Assembly (NCBI RefSeq): GCF_000746025.2
Contig: NZ_CP045798.1
Coordinates: forward strand, 2,032,501-2,096,500
DNA: 64,000 nucleotides
Reading direction: 5' to 3'
Source of the DNA: Thermanaerosceptrum fracticalcis
GTDB taxonomy: Bacteria > Bacillota > Peptococcia > DRI-13
Under the pieces are notes generated by a model. That model saw nothing but the letters and a program-made list of their open reading frames with translations. It did not search any database and was not told the DNA's origin. The position numbers were made by a program, and so were the translations under genes. Positions 44,311 to 54,015 of this stretch are shown here, in pieces (positions within the stretch are counted from its first letter, which is position 1; each line of letters begins with the position of its first letter).

Positions 44311-45390
44311 CTAAACATACTCCTTCGCTTCCTCTTCACCCCGGAGAACCCTTAAGGCACCAAGGGCCAGGGATTCTAATTCTTCTTCCCCGGGGACAAC
44401 CACCACAGGCGCAATAAACTTCACTCTTCTCATGATATCATTTACTATCCTGGTGGAATGGGCAATCCCTCCGGTGATGATAATCCGGTCCACATCCCCT
44501 TCCAAGACTGCCGACATAGCCCCAATTTCTTTGGCTACCTGGTAAGCCAGGGCATCCAGGAGCAGGTTAGCCAGTTCATGTCCCTGGTCAGCCATTTTCT
44601 CCACTTCCCGGAGGTCCGTGGTCCCTAAATAGGCATAGAGCCCGCCTTTGCTGGTCAGCTTTTCTCTCATCTCTTCATAGGTATATTTACCCGAATAACA
44701 CAATTTCACCAACTGGCTGGCAGGTAATCCCCCGCAGCGATCAGGGGAAAAGGGCCCTTCCTCTTTGGCATTATTTACATCAATCATCCGTCCCTGCCTG
44801 TGAGGGGCTACGGACACTCCCGTGCCCAGGTGGGCGACAACGAAATTCACTTCTTCGTATTTTTTCCCCATTTCTTTAGCTACTTTACGGGCCACTGCTT
44901 TCATATTTAAAGCGTGGGAAAGACTGGTCCTTTCCAAATCGGGCAGTCCGGAAATCCGTGCCACCGGCTCCATTTCATCGACAGAAACAGGATCTACAAT
45001 AAAGGCAGGAATACCCAGCTGCTGCCCCAGGTCATAGGCAATCACCGCCCCGAGGTTTGAAGCATGCTCGCCACGTTCAGCCTTTTTAAGGTCAGCCACC
45101 ATTTGTTCATTCACCAGATAAGTTCCTCCCGCTAAAGGTTTTAAGAGACCGCCTCTGCCCGCCACTGCCTTAAAGGTTGTCAGTTCAATGTCCTCTTTCC
45201 TCAGGGCCTCTATAATCATGGTGAGACGGTACTGGTACTGGTCAAATACCCGGTTAAAATTCTTTAATTCCTGTGCTGAATGTTCTACGGTTTTTTTAAA
45301 GCGTTGTTTTTCTCCGTCATAGACGGCAAATTTTGTGGATGTAGCCCCTGGATTGATTACCAGGATTCTGTACTGTTGGTATTCACCCAT
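44311..45390 (-). CDS. buk: Butyrate kinase (acetate/butyrate kinase family)
   Basis: 359-residue ASKHA-fold kinase making ATP from butyryl (or branched acyl) phosphate. Signature NPGATSTKFAVYD lies at the N-terminus, with FVVAHLGTGVSVAPH mid-protein and the adenosine site IIITGGIAHS near residue 285. It lies behind the IclR regulator gene by about 70 bp and ahead of ptb. The ATG at 45390 is preceded by GGGAGG at about 10 nt. Confidence 0.93.
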   Translation of the reverse strand: MGEYQQYRILVINPGATSTKFAVYDGEKQRFKKTVEHSAQELKNFNRVFDQYQYRLTMIIEALRKEDIELTTFKAVAGRGGLLKPLAGGTYLVNEQMVADLKKAERGEHASNLGAVIAYDLGQQLGIPAFIVDPVSVDEMEPVARISGLPDLERTSLSHALNMKAVARKVAKEMGKKYEEVNFVVAHLGTGVSVAPHRQGRMIDVNNAKEEGPFSPDRCGGLPASQLVKLCYSGKYTYEEMREKLTSKGGLYAYLGTTDLREVEKMADQGHELANLLLDALAYQVAKEIGAMSAVLEGDVDRIIITGGIAHSTRIVNDIMRRVKFIAPVVVVPGEEELESLALGALRVLRGEEEAKEYV

Positions 45391-45458
45391 ACCTTCTGAC
45401 CTCCCTTTATTTTGTGTTCCTACTGTGGGAACGTCGTTCTGTTTATGTGAGAAAAAAA

Positions 45459-46232
45459 TTAGCGTAGCAAGTTAGAAATATCTGATGTTGTTCTTCTGAC
45501 TTCCGTAACAATTTCCCCAAACCTGTCTGACTTTACCCTTGAGGTGGGACCGGACAAACTGAGGGCAGCGATGACCTCACCGTTTCGCCCCAAGATAGGT
45601 GCACCTACACAGGTAAGACCCAATTCTAATTCCTCATCATCTATGGCATATCCTTTTTCTCTGATATCTGCAAGCTCTGCTAACAACTGAGGCCAGCCCA
45701 CTATGGTTTTTTCGGTGTATTTGGGCAGCTCTTTACCGATAAACCTCTCCAGATAACCAGGTGGACTAAACGCCAGGAGGCATTTGCCCACAGAGGAAGA
45801 ATGACAGGGAGCGCTTGAGCCGACGGGGGGCGTCACACTTAGCACCTGCTGGGTCTCAATTTTATCAATAATGATGTGTTTGGGATAAATTTCGGCACTG
45901 TTATCCAGGACAGAAATATGCACCACTTCCCGGAACTTATCGGATAAGGCCTTGGCATAAGGGTAGGCCAGATTCTTAATGGTTAGTTTTTCTTTAACCA
46001 GCATACCTAAAGAATAAATCTTCAGTCCCAGCCAGTATTTCCCGTTGTCAGGATTCTGGTGGACAAATCCTCTTTTTTCCAGGGTGGCCAGTGTTCTATA
46101 GACAGTGCTTTTATATATTCCTAATGCACTGCTGATTTGCGTAATCCCCATTTCCCTTCCCTCCTGCTGTAAGAGCAAGAGAATGTCCAAAGCCCGGTCG
46201 ATAGAGTTGATTACGTCTTTTTCATTAATCAT
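45459..46232 (-). CDS. IclR family transcriptional regulator
   Basis: 257-residue regulator. The winged HTH lies at about residues 20-65 (ITQISSALGIYKSTVYRTLATLEKRGF), and the C-terminal IclR effector domain has GSSAPCHSSSVGKCLLA and LTCVGAPI. It is the first gene before buk, so it probably controls the buk-ptb-oxidoreductase operon and its own expression in response to an organic acid. The ATG has GGGAGG about 8-10 nt upstream. Confidence 0.88.
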   Translation of the reverse strand: MINEKDVINSIDRALDILLLLQQEGREMGITQISSALGIYKSTVYRTLATLEKRGFVHQNPDNGKYWLGLKIYSLGMLVKEKLTIKNLAYPYAKALSDKFREVVHISVLDNSAEIYPKHIIIDKIETQQVLSVTPPVGSSAPCHSSSVGKCLLAFSPPGYLERFIGKELPKYTEKTIVGWPQLLAELADIREKGYAIDDEELELGLTCVGAPILGRNGEVIAALSLSGPTSRVKSDRFGEIVTEVRRTTSDISNLLR

Positions 46233-46364
46233 TGATTCTCACCTCCCCCCTCCAGGCTTTTCTAGTAGATAAAGGTGAGTCATTTTGCTACCCAACTCTT
46301 TTCCCATCAAATTTATTATATAACACAATACGTCCACGAAATAGAGTAAAAAAGTAAAAATAAA

Positions 46365-46384
46365 GGAGACCCGTCAAGGTCTCC
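46365..46384 (-). terminator. Terminator of the lipoprotein gene
   Basis: GGAGACC / GGTCTCC stem with a 6-nt loop, followed on the minus strand by TTTATTTTTACTTTTTT. Confidence 0.85.
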
Positions 46385-46427
46385 TAGAGTTTCTTTAAAG
46401 TACTTATTTTAAAGATAGTGGGTTAGG

Positions 46428-47153
46428 TCATTTAGTATTTTTCAGACGGTATATTTCTAAAATAACAGGCTGCTGGTTGGGCTTTTCCACATAGGTAAAA
46501 CCTATCTCTTCCCCAGTTTTTAGTTGTAACGCTGAGAATTTATCCCTCACACTGTCTCCTAATTTAAAGGCTCTGGCCGATATTTTTTCCGGCACACCGC
46601 TAACTCTTATTTCAATAGAATTATTATCAATCTGTCCTACATATTTACCAGTATCCTTACGGGGTACAGGGGTAGGATTATTACCGGTTACCCCACCAAA
46701 AACAAGCTGTCTTCCATCCTCTTTAATCCCGATTAAAATGTGCGGGTACGTTAAGGCCTCTGTAACATTCTGTCCCGGCTGGGGTGAATGGAGCTTAGCT
46801 TTAACTTCAATCTCCTTTTCCTTTCCAAGAAGGGTAACATTTTCAATGTAGTACCCGCCTGTAGGCTTTTCCCCCACACTTAACAACAGGTAGCGCTCTG
46901 TACCTAAACTAAAAGCATGGAGCCCGTCGACTTTGTAGTTTTTTTCATACCACTGGGCAAATTCACCGGTCATTAATTTTTCGAACTGGGGCGAAGGAAT
47001 TTTTATGGTTTCGTAAGTTATTTCTCCTATTATAACCTCCGGTTTTTTTTCTTCTTGAGGACGAGGACTTTCCACCTTCTGGCTGCTGCAGCCTACAATG
47101 ATAAGAACTAAGATCAACACAACTGATATCATAAACAGCCAAGTTCTTCTCAT
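46428..47153 (-). CDS. Lipoprotein with PrcB-like C-terminal domain
   Basis: 241 residues. A lipoprotein signal has a hydrophobic core followed by a lipobox ending in Cys22 (LIIVGC), so it should sit on the outer face of the membrane. The middle contains YLLLSVGEKPTGGYYIENV, resembling the PrcB C-terminal/protease-complex-related domain (the eKPTGGY pattern), then a second beta-rich region. Function is unknown. It is monocistronic with its own terminator. Confidence 0.75.
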   Translation of the reverse strand: MRRTWLFMISVVLILVLIIVGCSSQKVESPRPQEEKKPEVIIGEITYETIKIPSPQFEKLMTGEFAQWYEKNYKVDGLHAFSLGTERYLLLSVGEKPTGGYYIENVTLLGKEKEIEVKAKLHSPQPGQNVTEALTYPHILIGIKEDGRQLVFGGVTGNNPTPVPRKDTGKYVGQIDNNSIEIRVSGVPEKISARAFKLGDSVRDKFSALQLKTGEEIGFTYVEKPNQQPVILEIYRLKNTK

Positions 47154-47196
47154 ATAATCATCACGCTCCCTTACCTAATATGACTCACTCCAACTC

Positions 47197-48123
47197 CTAA
47201 CCCCTCTCTCTGGTTTGGAGAAAGCCGGGTTGTAATTGCGGCAGCAAACTAGTCTGGGAAAAGGCATAAAGAGTCAAAGCGCACCAGATAAAGCCAAAAC
47301 TAAGCAGGTGAGTTTTTGTAAAGTGTTCCTTGAAAATGAAAACACCTAAAAACAGGCTGATACTGGGGGAAAGATATTGGAGAAAACCCAATGTGGAAAG
47401 GCGAACTCTTTTAGCTCCCTGAGAAAACCACAACAGTGGCAAGGCAGTTACCACACCCGAACACATGAGGAGAAAATTGATATAAAAGTAACTTACGCCA
47501 AAAGAGCCGCTGCCCCGGAACTGCTGCAAAAACAAATAGCCAAGGGCCAAAGGGGCGACAAAAGCTGTTTCCAGGGTTAAACCTGTCAGGGAGTCAAGAT
47601 TGGTCATTTTTTTAACCAGACCATACAGTCCGAAGGTCAAAGCCAGGGAAAGGGCTACCCAGGGTATGCTCCCGTACTGTATAGTAAGTACTGAAACACC
47701 CATAGCTGCTAATAGTATAGAGATTAACTGCCAAATATTAAGCCTTTCCTTAAGCACCACCATACCCAGAAAAACATTGAAAAGAGGATTAATATAGTAG
47801 CCCAGGCTGGCTTCTACCACTCTATTGGCATTAACCGCCCAGATATAAATAAACCAGTTGGCGCTAATGAGAATGGCCCCAAGAAAAACAATCGCCAGTT
47901 TGGACCAGTCAGAAATTACCTGGCGCAAACTATACATGCGCCCGGAAAACAATAAAAGAAAGGAAACAAAAAGGAAAGACCAGAAAATGCGATGACTCAG
48001 AATTTCTAGAGCGGGTACCTGCTGCAGTACTTTCCAGTAAAGGGGAAGAATGCCCCAGGCTGTGAAGGCAGCCGCTGCATACCATACCCCGCTTGCGCTT
48101 TCATGCTTTTCTTTCTCGGACAA
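47197..48123 (-). CDS. rarD: EamA/RarD family transporter
   Basis: 308-residue DMT-superfamily membrane protein with ten hydrophobic segments. The start GVWYAAAAFTAWGILPLYWK and the HRIFWSFLF segment are characteristic of RarD. The substrate is unknown. It starts at TTG 48123 with a weak ribosome site. It lies just downstream of glnS (20-bp gap) and may be co-transcribed. Confidence 0.85.
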   Translation of the reverse strand: MSEKEKHESASGVWYAAAAFTAWGILPLYWKVLQQVPALEILSHRIFWSFLFVSFLLLFSGRMYSLRQVISDWSKLAIVFLGAILISANWFIYIWAVNANRVVEASLGYYINPLFNVFLGMVVLKERLNIWQLISILLAAMGVSVLTIQYGSIPWVALSLALTFGLYGLVKKMTNLDSLTGLTLETAFVAPLALGYLFLQQFRGSGSFGVSYFYINFLLMCSGVVTALPLLWFSQGAKRVRLSTLGFLQYLSPSISLFLGVFIFKEHFTKTHLLSFGFIWCALTLYAFSQTSLLPQLQPGFLQTRERG

Positions 48124-48143
48124 TGCTCAGACCCCATTTCCCA

Positions 48144-49856
48144 TTACGCCTTTTCTATTTTAGACCAAGAATCCCGGAGTCCAACAATTCTGTTGAAAAC
48201 CAGTTTTCCTTCTGTAGAATCGGGGTCCACACAGAAATATCCCTGTCTCATAAACTGGTAGCGGCTCCCTGGTGCAGCACCGACTAAGCTTGGTTCCACC
48301 AGACAGTTGTTGAGTGTGACCAGTGAGTTGGGGTTTAACTTCGCTTTCCAGTCAGTGTTTTCCTCATCTTCTTCCGCATCATCTTCCAACAGCAGGTGCT
48401 CATAGAGGCGCACTTCTGCCTTAAGGGCATTGGCAGCGGAAACCCAGTGCAATGTACCCTTGACTTTACGGCCGCTTGTGTCGGCACCGCTTTTTGTAGT
48501 GGGGTCATAAGTACAGCGCAGTTCTATGACTTCACCGGTTTTTTCATCTTTAATCACTTCCTCACATTTGATAACGTAAGCGTGCTTGAGACGAACTTCC
48601 TGCCCGGGGGCCAAACGGAAATATTTCTTGGGCGGGTTTTCCATGAAATCTTCCTGTTCGATATATATTACCCGGGAAAAGGGGATTTTTCTAGTGCCCA
48701 TTTCCGGGTTTTCCGGATTATTCTCAGCTTCCATTTCTTCCACCAGATTTTCGGAATAGTTGGTGATAACCACCTTCAGGGGACGCAGCACTGCCATCAC
48801 CCGGGGAGCTTTGGAGTTCAAATCTTCCCTGATACAGTGTTCCAAAAGGGCTATATCCACGGTGCTGTTACTTTTGGCCACACCTATCCGGTCACAGAAA
48901 TCCCGGATGGCTTCGGGGGTGTAACCACGTCTCCTTAAACCGGAGATGGTAGGCATCCGCGGGTCATCCCAGCCCTTCACATATCCCTCTTCTACCAGTT
49001 CCCGCAGCTTTCGTTTACTCATGACGGTATTGGTAAGATTAAGCCGGGCAAATTCAATTTGCTGTGGACGACTTTCCAGGTGACTATCCTGCATACAGTT
49101 ATCGATAACCCAATCATACAGGGGTCGATGGTCCTCGAACTCCAGGGTGCATATGGAATGGGTAATACCTTCTAAAGCATCAGAGAGGGGATGGGCATAA
49201 TCATACATGGGATAAATACACCACTTATCCCCGGTCCTGTGATGGGTGGCCCGCATAATGCGGTAAAGCACAGGGTCGCGCATATTCAAATTGGGCGACG
49301 CCATATCTATTTTAGCCCGTAAGACACGGGAACCATTGGGGAACTCCCCTTTTCTCATACGTTCAAACAAATCCAGATTCTCTTCCACGGAACGGCTGCG
49401 GTAAGGACTTTCTTTTCCCGGCTCAGTGAGGGTACCTCGGTACTCTTTCATCTCCTGCGGGCTTAAATCACATACATAGGCCTTACCCGCCTTGATTAAT
49501 TTGACGGCAAACTGGTAAAGTTCTTCAAAATAATCGGAGGCATAGAACATCCGGTCACCCCAGTCAAAACCTAACCATTTTACGTCCTGCTGAATCGATT
49601 CGACAAACTCCACTTCCTCTTTACTGGGGTTAGTATCATCAAACCTTAAGTTGCATAAACCCCCATATTCGTTGGCCAGGCCAAAATTAAGGCAGATTGA
49701 TTTGGCATGTCCTATATGCAGGTAGCCGTTGGGTTCGGGAGGAAAACGGGTATGGACGCGGCCGTCATTTTTGTTCATTTTCAAATCTTCGTTAACAATA
49801 TTTTTTATAAAGTTAGAAGGCTGGGGCAAATTAGCGGGTGCATCCAGTGTTTCCAT
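48144..49856 (-). CDS. glnS: Glutaminyl-tRNA synthetase
   Basis: 570-residue class I synthetase charging tRNA-Gln. HIGH region [15 protein letters not shown] is at residues 40-54, the KMSKS equivalent is VMSKRKL, and [24 protein letters not shown] is diagnostic for GlnRS rather than GluRS. The C-terminal beta-barrel anticodon-binding part is complete. Many Firmicutes lack GlnRS and use GatCAB amidation instead, so its presence is notable. No T-box leader is seen upstream. Confidence 0.95.
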   Translation of the reverse strand: METLDAPANLPQPSNFIKNIVNEDLKMNKNDGRVHTRFPPEPNGYLHIGHAKSICLNFGLANEYGGLCNLRFDDTNPSKEEVEFVESIQQDVKWLGFDWGDRMFYASDYFEELYQFAVKLIKAGKAYVCDLSPQEMKEYRGTLTEPGKESPYRSRSVEENLDLFERMRKGEFPNGSRVLRAKIDMASPNLNMRDPVLYRIMRATHHRTGDKWCIYPMYDYAHPLSDALEGITHSICTLEFEDHRPLYDWVIDNCMQDSHLESRPQQIEFARLNLTNTVMSKRKLRELVEEGYVKGWDDPRMPTISGLRRRGYTPEAIRDFCDRIGVAKSNSTVDIALLEHCIREDLNSKAPRVMAVLRPLKVVITNYSENLVEEMEAENNPENPEMGTRKIPFSRVIYIEQEDFMENPPKKYFRLAPGQEVRLKHAYVIKCEEVIKDEKTGEVIELRCTYDPTTKSGADTSGRKVKGTLHWVSAANALKAEVRLYEHLLLEDDAEEDEENTDWKAKLNPNSLVTLNNCLVEPSLVGAAPGSRYQFMRQGYFCVDPDSTEGKLVFNRIVGLRDSWSKIEKA

Positions 49857-49952
49857 CTATCATAATACCTCCTTGAGTTGAATATTATCTCGTAAAATGG
49901 GGAAAGCGTTTACTTTAAAAATTGTACCACAAAATTTAAATGTCTCCTATAT

Positions 49953-50858
49953 TCATCTCGCCAGCCGCAACCCCAGCTTGTGGGCATAAAGATACGCCTC
50001 CCGGAATTCTTCCCTGGTCAGGGGTCTGGCGATTTCTTCATATTGAAAGGCCTGGTGTTCGGGATAATATTGCTCCATTAAGTTAACCAGACATTCCGGG
50101 GATAGTTCCTCTTTAATAAACTCCAAGACTTTTTTGGTATCTTCCAGGCCCCCCGGCATCATCAAATGGCGGATGAGTAGACCCTGATAGGCTATGCCCC
50201 TGTCGTCCAGCTTCAAGCCTCCCACCTGTCGGTCCATTTCCTTTAAGGCAGCCTTCACCTTAACAGGATAATCTTTTACCCGGGAATACTTTTCTCCCCG
50301 CTCTGCTGTGTTGTACTTAAAGTCGGGCATATAGATGTCAACTATCCCCTCTAATAATTGCAGGGTCTTTAGCCTTTCATAACCTCCGCAGTTATAGACC
50401 AGGGGTAAATTTAATCCCTCCTCCGCGGCTATGGACAATGCCTCCAATATATTTGGCACAAAGTGGGTTGGTGTCACCAAATTGATATTGTGACAGCGGT
50501 AATAGTTCTGAAGCTTAAGCATGAGTTTAGCTAAAGCTTCGTTAGATACCTCTTCTCCTTCCCCGCCAAAACTCAATTCACAGTTTTGACAGAATACACA
50601 GCGCATATTACAGTAGCCAAAGAAGATGGTCCCCGACCCGTTTTTTCCCACCAGGGGCCCCTCTTCGCCGAAATGGGGTCCATAGCTTGCCACCACTACC
50701 CTGTCCCTGGCCCGGCAGAATCCTATCCTCTCTTTTCTATTCACAGCACATTCATGGGGACATAAATTACACTCCGTTAAATGCTTCCTGGCTTCCTTAA
50801 CCCTCTCCCTTAACTCACCCTTGGCCAAAAGGCTTCTATATCCCGGTGTATCCGTCAT
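49953..50858 (-). CDS. Radical SAM protein (COG1313, PflA-like)
   Basis: 301 residues. The radical SAM cluster motif CNMRCVFC (C-x3-C-x2-C) occurs in the FGYCNMRC stretch, preceded by a cysteine-rich N-terminus (CNLCPHEC, GFCRA) that may bind another cluster. The family is distantly related to pyruvate-formate-lyase activating enzymes; its substrate is unknown. The ATG has AAAGGGG 7 nt upstream. It is separated from glnS by about 95 bp on the same strand. Confidence 0.85.
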   Translation of the reverse strand: MTDTPGYRSLLAKGELRERVKEARKHLTECNLCPHECAVNRKERIGFCRARDRVVVASYGPHFGEEGPLVGKNGSGTIFFGYCNMRCVFCQNCELSFGGEGEEVSNEALAKLMLKLQNYYRCHNINLVTPTHFVPNILEALSIAAEEGLNLPLVYNCGGYERLKTLQLLEGIVDIYMPDFKYNTAERGEKYSRVKDYPVKVKAALKEMDRQVGGLKLDDRGIAYQGLLIRHLMMPGGLEDTKKVLEFIKEELSPECLVNLMEQYYPEHQAFQYEEIARPLTREEFREAYLYAHKLGLRLAR

Positions 50859-51024
50859 TTTTTAACCCCTTTACATATGGCATAAATATCTATATCTACA
50901 TTTTAAATAATCGTCTAATAAGTTATGTATACGTCATAAAAACCCCATGTATAAAAGAACATCATTTTGGAATAATTCGTAATGCATTGAGCTAATATTT
51001 AAAAACATTCTTTTAAGGTGATTT

Positions 51025-51492
51025 ATGGAAAAAGAAAAACTTTTAGCCAAATTAAACTGGTTTTATAACCTGGAACTTAGTCAGGTGGATTTATACACTG
51101 CACAAAGTAAGTCCCTAAATGATCAGGAAATATGTGTGGCTTTTGAGCGTATTGCTATAATTGAACAGCAGCACGTGGATAACATCGCCAATGCTATCCA
51201 CGAACTGGGCGGCCAACCCAGTAAGATAGGGGATGTCGTAGCTCCCATTGTGGGAAATGTAACAGGAAGAATACTTTCGCTGTCAGGTGTAGAGCATGTC
51301 CTGAACATCAACATCTTACTGGAGCAAAGGGCCATGGAGGATTATCGGAACCTAATAAATGACCTCAGCAACACTAGATATCCCGGTCACCTTATCAAAA
51401 CTCTCCAGTATAATCTCATCGACGAGGGCCTGCATGCTGCCTGGTCTAAGGAAAAACTCGGTGTTTACGGCGAAAAGGAAAAACAGACCTAA
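51025..51492 (+). CDS. Ferritin-like diiron-type protein
   Basis: 155-residue four-helix bundle. Putative iron ligands: LELSQVDLY (helix 1), ERIAIIEQQHVDNI (ExxH), LEQRAMEDY, and DEGLHAAW (ExxH). It may store iron or act on reactive oxygen, or be a membrane-associated Coq7-like protein; sequence alone does not decide. AAGGTG lies 7 nt before the ATG. It has its own terminator and converges with the aminotransferase gene. Confidence 0.75.
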   Translation: MEKEKLLAKLNWFYNLELSQVDLYTAQSKSLNDQEICVAFERIAIIEQQHVDNIANAIHELGGQPSKIGDVVAPIVGNVTGRILSLSGVEHVLNINILLEQRAMEDYRNLINDLSNTRYPGHLIKTLQYNLIDEGLHAAWSKEKLGVYGEKEKQT

Positions 51493-51509
51493 GACGGGTC
51501 TGTTTTTTG
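51483..51509 (+). terminator. Terminator of the ferritin-like gene
   Basis: ACAGACC / GGTCTGT stem with a short loop, then a T-run; the stem includes the stop codon region. Confidence 0.85.
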
Positions 51510-52916
51510 TTACCGCTTAAACACCGTGGCAACGGCAGTACGTACACTGCTTAACATTACGCCGGTAAATCCGCTGTGTCCTAGGATTTCTTCCAGGGCT
51601 GCAATCACCCTGTCTATAGCCTCATAGCTTACGGTGAGTGGGGGTTCCAGCCGGATAACGTTGGGATTATTGAGGGTATAGGCCGTAATAATCTGGTATT
51701 TATTCATGAGTTCACTGGCTACCAAAGAACCAAAATACTCCCCGGCCAGTTGATTAACTTTACCCAAGGTTAATTTGTCCAGTACACCCCCCACAGGCTG
51801 TTTGAATTCAAGGCCGATCAATAAACCTCTTCCCCGCAGGTCCTTGATGATATCATATTTACCCTTCAATTCCGAGAGCTTGGCCATGAAGTATTCCCCT
51901 TTTTCCCTGGCTTGCTGAGCAAGACTTTGGGCAACTATAGAGTTTAATGCTGCTATGCCTGCAGCCATAGCCAGTGAATTGCCCCCAAAAGTGGAGGTAT
52001 GCAGGGCAAATTTATCCATTCCCCCATAGACCCGGTCCCAGATCTGGGGTCGGGTAACAAAAGCCCCGATAGGTATGACACCGCCGCCCAGGGATTTAGC
52101 CAGACACATGATGTCAGGCACTACATTCTCATGCTCACAGGCAAAGAGATATCCTGTCCGCCCAAAACCTGTCTGGATTTCATCAACGATCAAGAGTGTA
52201 CCGTAGCGGTCACAAAGCTGGCGAACTCCGGCTAAATAGCCATCGGGCGGAACCATTACCCCGCCTTCACCTTGAATAGGCTCCACAATAAAAGCAGCTA
52301 CGTCTTTACTCATGAGCTTTCCTTCTAAAGCACCAAGGTCACCGAAGGGTACAGCTTCGCACCCGGTCAAAAGGGGTTGAAAAGGTTTCTGGTATTTTTC
52401 CCGTCCCGTCACGGAAAGGGAACCAAAAGTTTTGCCATGAAAAGAATCTTTACAGTAAACAATCTTACTGCGTCCGGGATTGGCCGCCCGGGCCAGCTTC
52501 AATGCCCCCTCCACCGCTTCAGCGCCACTGTTGGCAAAAAAGACCCGATCCAGATCACCCGGTGTCACCTGGGCCAAGTTGTGGGCTAAGGCTGCCGCCA
52601 GAGGGTTGAGAGAGGCCTGTAAGAGATTGGGCCGTGACATTACTGCCTTTACCGCTTCCTGGACTTCCGGTGGATTATGGCCCAAGTTCAGGGCACCGTA
52701 ACCTCCTAGAAAATCCAGGTAGGCTTTTCCTTCCTTATCCCACACGGTGACCCCTTCAGCTCTTACAAACTGCTTATCAAAATCTAAAAAACCCATGACA
52801 TCTACCAGGCCTGGATTAACGTAGCGGCGGTAAGTTTCCCGGACTTCCCGCTTGTCCATGGCCAGGGCTCCATCCAAGGTCATAAAATTCTTCTTTTGCC
52901 CATCCTTCATTTTCAT
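51510..52916 (-). CDS. Class III aminotransferase (ornithine/putrescine type)
   Basis: 468-residue PLP enzyme. LFVDEIQTGFGRTG-like residues (LLIVDEIQTGFGRTG) hold the PLP-ring aspartate, and the lysine is in AKSLGGGVIPIGAF. An N-terminal extension of about 35 residues and a C-terminal tail exceed ArgD length and match the putrescine/ornithine aminotransferase branch. It transfers an omega-amino group to 2-oxoglutarate. AGGAG lies 7-9 nt before the ATG. The substrate is inferred from family shape only. Confidence 0.88.
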   Translation of the reverse strand: MKMKDGQKKNFMTLDGALAMDKREVRETYRRYVNPGLVDVMGFLDFDKQFVRAEGVTVWDKEGKAYLDFLGGYGALNLGHNPPEVQEAVKAVMSRPNLLQASLNPLAAALAHNLAQVTPGDLDRVFFANSGAEAVEGALKLARAANPGRSKIVYCKDSFHGKTFGSLSVTGREKYQKPFQPLLTGCEAVPFGDLGALEGKLMSKDVAAFIVEPIQGEGGVMVPPDGYLAGVRQLCDRYGTLLIVDEIQTGFGRTGYLFACEHENVVPDIMCLAKSLGGGVIPIGAFVTRPQIWDRVYGGMDKFALHTSTFGGNSLAMAAGIAALNSIVAQSLAQQAREKGEYFMAKLSELKGKYDIIKDLRGRGLLIGLEFKQPVGGVLDKLTLGKVNQLAGEYFGSLVASELMNKYQIITAYTLNNPNVIRLEPPLTVSYEAIDRVIAALEEILGHSGFTGVMLSSVRTAVATVFKR

Positions 52917-53136
52917 CCGTCTCTCCTTTCGGATACTTCATCTTCTGTTAGCAGTGCATTATGGTAATAGTATGATAATATGGAAGCATTTTCAATACAT
53001 ATATCTTATAACAATTTGGCAAAATAAGCAATTTTGCTCATCTTTTAATGCAGAACAATATTGAATAAGTTATTTGAAAGGGGAAATCATATTAGCGAAA
53101 ACCATTTTGAAACATTTACTTAAGGGAGTGATGATA

Positions 53137-53565
53137 GTGAGTCTAGTTGAGTGGAATCCTTTCAAAGAACTGGATTACCTGACGAGGGATATGGCCAATT
53201 TCTTGGAAAGGTCACCTTTCAGGCTGGCCTATGGACCGGCGGGACCTAAAGTGGATGTTTACCAGACTGATACGGAAGTGGTAGTAAAGGCCGAAATACC
53301 CGGTGTGGCTAAAGAAGACCTCCATGTCTATGTAGACGAAAACTCCGTCAGATTATCAGGCCAAACTAGAAAAAGTAATGAATTTAAAGATGAAAATGTT
53401 TTTCGGACCGAACGATATTATGGAAGCTTTTCCAGAACCATCCCCCTGCCCGTGGAGATAAAATCCGATGAGGCTCAAGCACAGTACAAAGATGGTATTC
53501 TAACTATTAAAGTACCTAAAGTGGAACCAGCTAAAACAAAAGGTAAAAGAATCAATATACAGTAA
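53137..53565 (+). CDS. Hsp20 small heat-shock protein
   Basis: 142-residue chaperone. The alpha-crystallin domain lies at about residues 35-130 (KVDVYQTDTEVVVKAEIPGV start, RTIPLPVEI, YKDGILTIKVPK ending). It holds unfolding proteins in oligomers. GTG 53137 (giving MSLVEWNPFKEL) is chosen because AAGGGAG lies 8 nt upstream; ATG 53131 is too close. No CIRCE element is seen upstream. Confidence 0.92.
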   Translation: MSLVEWNPFKELDYLTRDMANFLERSPFRLAYGPAGPKVDVYQTDTEVVVKAEIPGVAKEDLHVYVDENSVRLSGQTRKSNEFKDENVFRTERYYGSFSRTIPLPVEIKSDEAQAQYKDGILTIKVPKVEPAKTKGKRINIQ

Positions 53566-53673
53566 TAGAGTAGGTAAACGATTTGCATGGCAATGCGCCA
53601 AGCATAATTCATTTCACGGACCCGGTTATGAACATCTCTTATTACAATATTTTCAACAGTTCTATTGGTTGAG

Positions 53674-53728
53674 AGTACCGGTTTGAGAAAAAGTCTTTCT
53701 TCTCAAAGACTTCAGCCGGTACTTTTTT
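53674..53728 (+). terminator. Large terminator hairpin downstream of hsp20
   Basis: AGTACCGG / CCGGTACT stem with an inner TTGAGAA/TTCTCAA stem, followed by TTTTTT. Confidence 0.8.
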
Positions 53729-54015
53729 GTGATCCCATGCACTTTAGCATTGCCGGTCCTTTTGTTGAAGTCGAATACGTACGCAACTCCCATGTCCACC
53801 TGCATCTGGTGTCACATTGGCGGGTATTCCACTGCCATGTATTGCCGCTCATGGCCTTTTGTCTTGGGTATTGAATACTCTTTCCTTACCCCTTCTACAA
53901 ACCTCTATGGTAACACATTCCATTTCTTCCAGCAGGGTGTTGTCCCCCATTACACCTTTTGACCAAATTCATAAAATAATTATGGAAAGATTATTTAAGG
54001 AGAAGTGAATGTGCC
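53729..54015. other. Intergenic region, possibly a decayed gene
   Basis: 290 bases between the hsp20 terminator and the LysM gene. The minus strand reads GDNTLLEEMECVTIEVCRRG and, in another frame, VAYVFDFNKRTGNAKVHGI, broken by stops. It looks like an eroded coding sequence, but I cannot name the family. Confidence 0.3.

Noticed and set aside
49857-49952. T-box leader upstream of glnS
   Set aside because: The gap is under 100 bases and lacks the T-box sequence and a terminator.
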